A DNA stretch of 30,214 bases from an uncultured Roseburia sp. GTDB taxonomy: Bacteria; Bacillota; Clostridia; Lachnospirales; Lachnospiraceae. The stretch covers positions 1 through 30,214 of the forward strand of contig CAJUNX010000048.1 in assembly GCA_910587865.1 (NCBI GenBank). Direction: 5' to 3'. Positions 1-7,600 of the stretch are shown here, one piece after another (within the stretch, counting starts at the first letter, position 1; every line of letters starts with the position of its first letter). The translations under genes were made by a program, and so were the position numbers. The notes beneath the pieces are model-generated. The model was given only the letters and a program-made list of their open reading frames with translations, was not told the DNA's origin and did no database searches.

Positions 1-444
1 ACCAATGTCCTTCCGATTGCAGTGATAAGCATATTTTTGATCGATATCCCGCTGCGGCTTTCTGCGGCTCAGCTGGCCGGTTTTGTGGTTTCCCTGGTGT
101 TCGGGATTCTGCTGATGTTTGAGGTGACTTATATTTTCGGGCTTCTCGCGTTCCGGATTCAGCGCTGCTGGTATCTGGGCTTTTATATCAGGGGACTCAA
201 TGTGTTTTTCGGCGGAACAGCCGTCCCTCTCTGGTTTTATCCGGGATGGCTGCAGAAGGTCAGTTATGCCCTGCCGTTCCGCTATATCACCTTTGAGCCG
301 GTCGGTATTCTGCTCGGGCGGACGCAGGGGAATGAGATATGGATGTCGCTGCTGGTGGCGGCGTTGTGGCTGCTGGTGTTAAACGCGGTGGATCACCTGA
401 TGTGGCGGAGCGCGGTAAAAGGGTTATCCGTGAACGGGGGCTGA
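1..444 (+). CDS. ABC-2 type exporter permease, 3' part (partial at window edge)
   Basis: The reading frame is open from base 1, so the gene begins outside the window; the first internal Met at 22 is not a convincing start. The visible 147 codons give several hydrophobic segments separated by short loops, including an aromatic-rich stretch around 'GTAVPLWFYPGWLQ' and 'ALPFRYITFEPV', typical of the C-terminal half of ABC-2 family permeases of the DUF990 / ABC2_membrane_6 type. These sit in the cytoplasmic membrane and pair with a second permease and a separate ATPase to export an unknown substrate. The stop is 3 bases before the next permease start, and the ATPase follows, so all three form one operon. 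The substrate cannot be told from sequence. Confidence 0.8.
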   Translation, partial: TNVLPIAVISIFLIDIPLRLSAAQLAGFVVSLVFGILLMFEVTYIFGLLAFRIQRCWYLGFYIRGLNVFFGGTAVPLWFYPGWLQKVSYALPFRYITFEPVGILLGRTQGNEIWMSLLVAALWLLVLNAVDHLMWRSAVKGLSVNGG

Positions 445-447
445 GAG

Positions 448-1254
448 ATGAGACGATATCTGAAACTATACGGGATCTTTATCCGGACGACCTTTCGCAG
501 GCATATGATGTACCGCAGTACATTTTATGCGGGGATTGTGGGGCAGTGGCTAAGCTACGGGGCCACGTTTGCGACGCTTTTTATCATGGTCTCAAAGTTT
601 GAAGCGCTTAAGGGCTGGAGCGCGGATGAGGTTCTGCTGCTGTATGGGCTGGCGACGCTGTCATACGCGATCGGGGCCGCGTTTTTTTATACTCCGGCCA
701 CGGATCTCGGCGGGAAGATCCGTTCCGGGGAATTTGACGGTTCGCTGACGAGGCCGCTGCATCCCTTCGTGCAGGAGATGTTCGCGGGATTTAATTTTGG
801 ATATATCAGCCATTTTACGCTCTCGCTGGCGGTGGTGTTGTATGCGCTGTTAAAGCTGGAGTTCGGGTTTTCGGCGGGAAATGTGCTCTGCCTGTCTGTC
901 ATGGTGCTTGGCGCGTCGCTGGTGCAGGCGGCGGGGCTGATTGCGGCGTCCGTGATGAGCTTTTTTACGGTAAACGGGAACCCGGTGCTGGATTTTCTGC
1001 TGTTTAAGGTGAAAGAATTTACAAATTACCCGATCACGGTGTTTCCGTATGCGATTCAGCTGATTTTAACGTTTCTGTTGCCGTATGCGTTTATCAATTT
1101 TTATCCGGCTTCGATGCTGCTCGGGAAGCCGGTGCCCGACGGGTTCCCGGCGGTACTGCCGTATCTGACGCCGCTGGTGGGAATCATCTGTTTTTCGCTC
1201 AGTGTGCTGCTGTGGTGTTTCGGGCTGCGGCATTATAAGAGCACGGGGTCATGA
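448..1254 (+). CDS. ABC-2 type exporter permease, second subunit
   Basis: A 268-residue, strongly hydrophobic protein with about six predicted membrane segments. Its conserved-looking middle motif, 'IRSGEFDGSLTRPLHPF' (roughly residues 89-105), is the cytosolic coupling element usual in ABC-2 permeases of the DUF990 kind (G.iD..LtRPl.p). The start ATG lies 3 bases after the preceding permease stop, and its own stop TGA overlaps an ATG at 1251, so translation is probably coupled to both neighbours. It is expected to form a heterodimer with the upstream permease and to be driven by the ATPase at 1266. The exported substrate is unknown; such two-permease exporters are associated with drug, peptide or lipid export. 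Confidence 0.85.
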   Translation: MRRYLKLYGIFIRTTFRRHMMYRSTFYAGIVGQWLSYGATFATLFIMVSKFEALKGWSADEVLLLYGLATLSYAIGAAFFYTPATDLGGKIRSGEFDGSLTRPLHPFVQEMFAGFNFGYISHFTLSLAVVLYALLKLEFGFSAGNVLCLSVMVLGASLVQAAGLIAASVMSFFTVNGNPVLDFLLFKVKEFTNYPITVFPYAIQLILTFLLPYAFINFYPASMLLGKPVPDGFPAVLPYLTPLVGIICFSLSVLLWCFGLRHYKSTGS

Positions 1255-1265
1255 GGAGGAAAAAA

Positions 1266-2234
1266 ATGAGCTTTATCGAGGTGAGGGATCTGTGCAAGGA
1301 ATACCGGATTGCGAAGGTGGAAAAGGGTGTTGGCGGCGCGGTAAAATCATTGTTTCACCGGGAGTATACTGTAAAAAAGGCGGTACAGGACATTAGCTTT
1401 CAGATCGAACGGGGAGAGATGGTCGGATACATCGGGCCGAACGGCGCCGGGAAGTCCACGACGATCAAGATGCTCTCGGGGATCCTGATTCCGACGAGCG
1501 GGACCGTGCTTGCGGACGGGATTGTTCCCTACGAACGTCGCAGAGAGAATGCGAAGCGGATCGGCGTGGTGTTCGGACAGCGCTCCCAGCTGTACTGGGA
1601 TCTGCCGGTTTCCGATACGTTCGATCTGTATGAGAGCCTCTATGATATTCCGCATGAGGAGTTCCGGAAGAACCGGGATTTTTATACGGAGTTGTTTGAG
1701 ATGGGGGATTTTATTGGCCAGCCGGTCCGCCAGCTGAGTCTGGGACAGAAGATGAAGGCCAATATCGCGATCGCGCTGCTGCATAATCCGTCGATCCTGT
1801 ATCTCGATGAGCCGACGATCGGGCTGGATGTCATGAGCAAACGGGTGCTGCGCGAGGCGGTGAAGGTCATCAACCGGGAGAAGGGGCCGACGATCATGCT
1901 GACGACCCACGATATGGATGACATCGAGGCGGTCTGCAGCCGTCTGATCCTGATCGATCAGGGGACGAAGCTCTTTGACGGGACGCTGGAGGATTTTAAA
2001 CAGCGGTACCGGAAGGGGACGGCGGTGAAGCTGGAATTTGAGGACGTTGTTCCACAGATGGAGGCACCGGCGGGATACCGGGTGGCGGAACGGACGGAAC
2101 ATACGCTGCTTCTTGTGACGGAGCAGAAGGCGTCTGCGGATGCGATGATCGAGCTGATCGGCTGGTATCACCCACGGAATATTTATGCGGTGGAGCCGCG
2201 GATCGAGGATATCGTGCAGGAGATATTCCGATAA
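1266..2234 (+). CDS. ABC transporter ATP-binding protein
   Basis: This is the cytosolic motor subunit of the exporter encoded by 1-1254. Visible motifs, numbered from the chosen start, are Walker A 'GPNGAGKS' (57-64), ABC signature 'LSLGQ' (157-161), Walker B 'LYLDEPT' with D181/E182, and an H-loop in 'LTTHDMDD'. A C-terminal extension of about 100 residues after the nucleotide-binding fold is usual for ABC-2 exporter ATPases. An upstream in-frame ATG at 1251 overlaps the previous stop, but AGGAGG at 1254-1259 with six A residues before ATG 1266 makes 1266 the better start, giving 322 residues. The family is clear; the transported substrate is not. Confidence 0.9.
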   Translation: MSFIEVRDLCKEYRIAKVEKGVGGAVKSLFHREYTVKKAVQDISFQIERGEMVGYIGPNGAGKSTTIKMLSGILIPTSGTVLADGIVPYERRRENAKRIGVVFGQRSQLYWDLPVSDTFDLYESLYDIPHEEFRKNRDFYTELFEMGDFIGQPVRQLSLGQKMKANIAIALLHNPSILYLDEPTIGLDVMSKRVLREAVKVINREKGPTIMLTTHDMDDIEAVCSRLILIDQGTKLFDGTLEDFKQRYRKGTAVKLEFEDVVPQMEAPAGYRVAERTEHTLLLVTEQKASADAMIELIGWYHPRNIYAVEPRIEDIVQEIFR

Positions 2235-2304
2235 CGGAATACGGGAAGGAATGATCGGGGATATTTTTCGATCTAACATACGAGGCTGGCCTTTCCACAT
2301 CCAA

Positions 2305-2520
2305 TCAAATATAAATCAACTCGCTGTTTATGATTTCCTCTGCCCGGCTGCGGATATTGTTCATTCGCCCCACCCATTCAAGCTGGTTCCGGGCTTTCAG
2401 TTCCTCGGTCACTCCTTCGGCGGCTTTCATCTGCTCAATGATTAAGTCAAGCCGTTCTTCCGCCTGCTCGTTTAGGTCGGCAAGGTATGTCCATAATGTC
2501 CCGGTCAAAATATCTGTACG
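2305..2520 (-). pseudogene. tnpV: TnpV transposon protein, C-terminal remnant
   Basis: On the minus strand about 70 residues, from 'DILTGTLWTYLADLNEQ' through 'GVTEELKARNQLEWVGRMNN' to the end 'EEIINSELIYI' and a TGA stop at 2305, match the C-terminal half of TnpV, a small protein carried by clostridial transposons. A complete TnpV is about 115-130 residues; the N-terminal 50 or so are absent, and upstream of about 2520 the minus frame turns into noise antisense to a permease gene. No transposase or inverted repeats are visible beside it. I read it as a transposon relic cut off where it meets the permease fragment. The exact junction, about 2515-2530, is estimated by eye. Confidence 0.75.
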
Positions 2521-3173
2521 GGTCGGGATATGAGATGCTTCTGGGTCTGCGACTGCCCGGATACCGCTATCAGCCGTTTCTGACTGCGGTATCTCTTGTT
2601 CTGCTGCTGGCAGGAATCTCTTCCATCGAGGCGGAGAGCGGGATGAAGATGCTCTGTGAGAGTACGCAGGGAACGGATCAGATGCGGAGGCGGAAACTCG
2701 CCACGGCACTGGTATTAACGATATGTGTGGCTTTTGTAAACTGGCTGCCTGAGATGCTGTTTGCTGTCAGAAATTTTCCTGTCAGTCTGAGAGAAATGCA
2801 GGTTCCGGCGGTCAGTGTGAAGAGTCTGACGACGGCCCCCGGCTGGCTTTCGCTGGGCGGTGCGGTTGCCTGGGTGGCGATTGTCAGGCTGGCAGGTGCT
2901 GTCTTAACCATGCTCATCGTGCTGGAGTGTTCCAGGGGAAGTCAAAGCTATCTGGCAGCTGTTTTAAAAAGCGCGGCTGTGCTGGCAGGAGAGCTGGCGC
3001 TGTACCTGGTGCTGCCGGGACAGTGGAAACTGATTTCGCTGTTCGGGATGCTGGCCGGGGAAGGGGCGTGCGGGTTTGGAATCGTGAGCACGACGGCTGT
3101 GGCGGGATGGTGCGTGGCGGGCGGGATGCTGTATCGGAGGTATATGGGGGGGGGAAGAATCTGGAAAGGTTGA
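2520..3173 (+). pseudogene. ABC-type permease, C-terminal fragment, frameshifted at poly-G
   Basis: The open frame from about 2520 encodes a multi-spanning membrane protein fragment: a hydrophobic helix, then the loop 'SIEAESGMKMLCESTQG', then several more helices. The loop resembles the cytosolic coupling loop of Clostridia ABC-2 permeases. No proper start or ribosome site precedes it; the only Met codons lie inside the abutting TnpV remnant, so the N-terminal half is missing. At the 3' end a run of nine G (3146-3154) puts the frame into a stop at 3171-3173. One additional G would continue the protein by a hydrophilic tail to TAA at 3266-3268, just before a terminator at 3272. This suggests both a 5' truncation and a 3' frameshift. 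Confidence 0.6.
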
Positions 3174-3271
3174 CGAAAAATGTAGATGGATATGATGAGG
3201 TGCCTGATGATGAGGGAACCTGTATGGCGGAGTTTGTCCCGGCAGAACTGATAATAGAAGAAACATAAAGG

Positions 3272-3296
3272 CGGATGTTGAATACATCCGTTTTTT
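3272..3296 (+). terminator. Rho-independent terminator after the permease fragment
   Basis: A 7-bp perfect stem CGGATGT/ACATCCG (3272-3278 with 3284-3290) has a 5-base loop and is followed by six T at 3291-3296. It starts 3 bases after the alternative-frame stop at 3268. This fits it being the natural end of the ancestral permease transcript and isolates the next cassette. Confidence 0.85.
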
Positions 3297-3343
3297 GTAA
3301 AAGTCGTGCGGATATTTCCTGTTACTGAGAAAGAGAAAGTGTA

Positions 3344-3372
3344 TTGTTCAAAGCCCCAAAAGACGGTATAAT
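3344..3372 (+). promoter_or_regulatory. Sigma-A type promoter of the MBL/protease cassette
   Basis: TTGTTC at 3344-3349 and a perfect TATAAT at 3367-3372 are separated by 17 bases. The -10 ends 40 bases before the MBL gene start at 3413, with GAGGAG in between. The cassette therefore has its own vegetative promoter. No obvious operator dyad overlaps it. Confidence 0.75.
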
Positions 3373-3412
3373 GTAGTTGGAATAAAAACCAAAAGGTGAG
3401 GAGCAGATAAAT

Positions 3413-4636
3413 ATGCCAGAATCTTACGACCATTCCGGGCTGTGGATCGAGATGCTGCCGGCAGGAGAAGGAGACTGTATTTTCATCACGATTCCGGGGC
3501 CGGATATCCGCATCCTGATTGACGGCGGCCCGAAAGAGACTTACCGGAACTGTCTGCGGGAGAGGCTGCTGCAGCTGAAGTGCGAAAACAAACCCGTCGA
3601 TCTGCTGGTAGTCACGCATATTGATCACGACCACATCGGCGGCATCATCGAGCTGTTAAAAGAAAACGGTTCGGATCAGGAATCACGTATTGTAAAAATA
3701 AAAAATATCTGGCATAACAGCTACAGGCATCTGCAGATCGACAAGGCGGGTCAGACAGGGGACGCAGAAAAACAGATTCTGGAAACGATCGTTTCAGGCG
3801 GCGCATCCCGGGAAGAGGGAACGGCGAAAGAAGGGAAAAAAGAAATCAGCGCACTGCAGGGCACGACGCTCGCGGCGCTGATTCTGCAGGGAGGATACAG
3901 CTGGAACAGGCAGTTTGGCGGCAGGGCAGTGAGCAGCCGGTCAGAAGAAATCTCGCTCGGACCGGAGTGTTTTGTGAGGGTTCTGCTCCCGGGGCAGCGG
4001 GAACTGGAGGCGCTGGCGCGCAGCTGGAAAAACGAGCTGAGGCGCAGCCGGATCACATTTCAGTTCTCGGAGGACGCGCTGTTTGACGATGCATATGAAT
4101 ATTATTGCCGTTATCTGAAATCGGAGACTACAGCCGTAAAACAACAGATCGCGAAGGAACCGGAGACAGACAATGCGGAGAAATCCATAGAGGAACTGGC
4201 GGGAAAATCATATGAGCCGGACCAGTCAGAGACGAACCGGTCGTCCATTTCCCTTCTGATCCGCGGTCAGGAAAAACAGCTCCTGCTGCCGGGAGACAAT
4301 ATCGCGGATCGTGTGCTGGAATCCCTGGGAGATGCAACTATGTTTGACGCGGTAAAACTGCCGCACCATGGATCCGTAAAAAATATATCGGATGCCTTTC
4401 TTAAAAAGCTTTCGATAAAGAGATTTCTGATCTCCACGAATTCGGCAAAATACGGGCACCCGGATCTGGAGACCCTTGCGAAAATCGCGAGCCGGAAAAC
4501 AGATTACAAAAGGCAGATTTATTTCAATTACCGGATTGGCAAAGTGGCAGAGTTTGAGACCAGACTAAAAGGGCGGAAAGATCTCGAATTTCTTTATCTG
4601 CGGGATGGAAGCAGGATTGTGATACAGGAGGAATGA
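3413..4636 (+). CDS. MBL-fold (ComEC/Rec2-like) metallohydrolase, putative effector of a conflict cassette
   Basis: A 407-residue cytosolic protein without signal peptide or membrane segments. Metal-binding motifs of a ComEC-type beta-lactamase fold are complete: 'THIDHDHIGG' (H69, D71, D73, H74), 'LLLPGDN' (D295), 'LPHHGS' (H318/H319) and 'YGHPD' (H349). An unusually long insert of about 170 residues lies between the first metal motif and the PGD strand. It is mostly charged and helical and may be a partner-binding or regulatory module. The fold hydrolyses phosphodiesters or related bonds in many relatives, so nuclease activity is a reasonable inference, not shown. The stop is one base before the next start, which has AGGAGG at 4626-4631, so both proteins are made together. 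A stand-alone MBL gene beside a trypsin-like gene is the arrangement known from type 1 Avs (AVAST) defence. Confidence 0.85.
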   Translation: MPESYDHSGLWIEMLPAGEGDCIFITIPGPDIRILIDGGPKETYRNCLRERLLQLKCENKPVDLLVVTHIDHDHIGGIIELLKENGSDQESRIVKIKNIWHNSYRHLQIDKAGQTGDAEKQILETIVSGGASREEGTAKEGKKEISALQGTTLAALILQGGYSWNRQFGGRAVSSRSEEISLGPECFVRVLLPGQRELEALARSWKNELRRSRITFQFSEDALFDDAYEYYCRYLKSETTAVKQQIAKEPETDNAEKSIEELAGKSYEPDQSETNRSSISLLIRGQEKQLLLPGDNIADRVLESLGDATMFDAVKLPHHGSVKNISDAFLKKLSIKRFLISTNSAKYGHPDLETLAKIASRKTDYKRQIYFNYRIGKVAEFETRLKGRKDLEFLYLRDGSRIVIQEE

Positions 4637-4637
4637 G

Positions 4638-7600
4638 ATGGATGCAGTAAAGTGTGCAGTAGCCAGACTGGAATGCGGGAAACAGGGAACGGCGTTTCTG
4701 GTGAACGAGGATACGGCGCTGACCGCGACACACTGTGTGACTGCCGCGGCGGAGGAGGACCGGGAGATTCTTTTGACCTTTTATAACATTCCGGGAAACG
4801 GGACGCTTCCGGTCAGGGCGACGCTGCTTTCGGGCGCTCTGAATGCTCCGGCAGCAGTGCTGAAGCTAAAGCAGCCTGTTAAGACACAGTATCTCACCCT
4901 GGCCTGCTATACGGATCAGATCGCGCGCGGGGAATCGCTTTTTTCATACGGCTACCCGGGCGTGGAGGGCATAGAAGGCTATCCGCTGGATATAAAGATC
5001 AGCCAGTATTTAAATGAAAATATGCCGTTTGATTACGACATCTCCGTGCGGATGGATGCGGCGGAGCGGGTCGAAGATTTCACGGGCATGTCGGGAAGCC
5101 CGGTTTTATACCGGAATCAGGTGATCGGTCTGCTCACGGATGAGACGCTGGAACGATCGGAGAACCGGAGCCATGCCGTCGCGCTTAAGGTCATAAGCAA
5201 TCACAGGATCAGGGAGCTTCTGGAGAAGCATCAGATCCCTTACCGGGAACAGTCTTATCAGGAGACCGTGCAGTCGATCGCAGGTGCGCAGATTCCGAGA
5301 GAATACCGGCCTGTCGCAAACAGCTTTGATAACGGGCAGAAAAATTACAGGGAAGAGAGTATTACAGGGACGGCGTACGGCAGGATTGCGGCGGATTATG
5401 AGGATGCGGTAAAGCGGGAGCTGAACCGTATTTTTACGGAAAAAAGCCAGGGGAGATGTGAAGCGGCCTGGAGGGATCTGATCGCGCTGACGGGAGAGGT
5501 GCGAAGCAGCCGCAGCAGGCCCAAGAAGCTTTTGGCGGACCTTTACTATACGCGTGCGGTCTGGTATCTGGATGATAAGAGGGACGGCCATAATGCGCAG
5601 CGATATCTGCAGAAGGTGCTGGAATGCGATCCAAAGTATGACCGCCGTATTTACGATGCGAAAAAATCCCTGCTGGCAGGGAATGTCATAAATGAAAAAG
5701 AGATCCTGTATCCGATTGATCAGAAGGAAGTGCTGAATACATATCTTCAGATCTGCATCTGCAGACGGGAGACAGAGGATGCCCTGGATACATACCGGGA
5801 GGCGGGGCGGTACGCGGACCATACCACGTATTATCTGATGGCGGTGGTGTCTCTCCTGGATCGGGAATATGACCTGGCGGAGGAATATCTGAACCGGGCG
5901 GAAGAGACAGTGAAGGATGCGCCGCTGTATCTTATGATGCGGGGCGTGATCCGGTACTGGAGACTGCTGCCGGATGATCTGGCGGGGGCGGACAGTCTGC
6001 TGCCGCCGCTGTATTTTCATGCGGTGATACTGGCGGATGACGGGATGCGAAGAGAGGTCGGCGCCATCACGGAATTGTATCAAAAAGCGCTCGCCCTGGC
6101 GGAGCAGGCGGACAACAGAGAGCTGCAGATTCAGATCCTGACGGTGTGGATGGACACGCTGTCGTTTTCGGATGTTTACCGGGAGGATGGAAACCGGATT
6201 GCGAAAAAACTGCTCGGACTGGAGGCATATCAGTGCCAGGCCGTGATCTATCTGTGTATGTCCGGGGAGGATCTGTCGGAGATCCGGATTGAGGAAGTAA
6301 AAAGAAGAGTCAGAGAGGCCGAAAATCCGGTTGAGCCGATGATGTCGTGCGTATATCTCGCTCTGGGACGGGGAGAGAAACGGCAGGCTTATGCACTGCT
6401 AAAGGAGTTCCGGTACAAATTTGAAGAGCAGGATATGATGGAATACTGGTTCACACTGGCGGCCAGGGCCTGCAGCGATGGGACGGAAGTTTCGGATCTG
6501 GAGAAAGAATTAAAGGACAGCGGACTGGATCCTGCGGTAAACGGACGCATCAGCGGAATTCTGCTGGAAAGCGCGCAGGACTATGAAACCCTGTTTCGGC
6601 ATGCGGAACAGTTGTATGCACAGACAGGGGCTCAGATCGACCTGGTGAATCTCATTTATTCCGCGGAGAAAGTAAAGCGGTGGAGGGAAGCGGAGGGCTG
6701 CTGCAGGGAGTGGGAGGTAAAATTCGGCAGCGCGCTTGCAAAAATCCATGTGATCCGGTGCCTGGCGATGCAGGGGCTGCAGACAGAGTGTCTGAATGCG
6801 ATTGAAACGCTTCGCGGTGCGGGCAGAACGGAATGTCTGACAGACGAGGTGCTGTATCTGGAGGCGCAGGCATTAAAGATACTGTGCCGGTATGAAGAGG
6901 CGATTGAAAAATCCGCAAAGCTTTGGGAGAAGGCTGCGAATCAGCAGGCGCTGCTGCTGTTATCGGAATGCTATTTTTTAAACGGGGAGGATCAGAGCGC
7001 GATCAGCATTTTAAAAGAGGGGGTGCGCAAAGGAAACAGAAGCGTGAAGGTTTATCAGACGCTGGCGGAGCTCGAGAAGAGAGCTGACACCCGTGAGGCG
7101 GCGAGGTATGTGCAGAAGGCATGTATGGTGTCGGAGGATGATCCGCAGGTGATGCTTTGGGGGATGAATTTCCTGTTTCAGATCGGGCAGAGTGAGAAGG
7201 CAAACGAGCTTCTTGTAAAGCTGCAGGCTTTGGGGGAGACGGATTATCTCAGACAGATGACGTTTAAAGAAGTAAAAGAGCTGATCGACGAGGCGGAGAG
7301 AGCGGCCGGAAAGAAATATGAGCTTTACAGAGACTGCGTGATTCCGTATCATGTGTTTTTTGATGACCGGGGAAATGACAGCTATACACGATACTGCTGC
7401 GAACTATGGGAATACAACAGGCATCACGAAATCAGAAAGGCGATCCGGTTTGCAGACTGCGGGAATCATCAGACGGACGAGAAGGGATGGAAGGACTTTG
7501 ACCGGGATGAGATTGTCGTGGACTTTTCTGCGCTGGTGACGTTCTGGCATCTGGATCTTTTTCGGGAGATACGGCAGTGCTTTAAAGAGATTTATCTGTC

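Noticed and set aside
1347..2300. A 317-codon minus-strand open frame across the ABC ATPase gene
   Set aside because: It mirrors the ATPase reading frame and shows no domain motifs; the plus-strand Walker motifs settle the coding strand.
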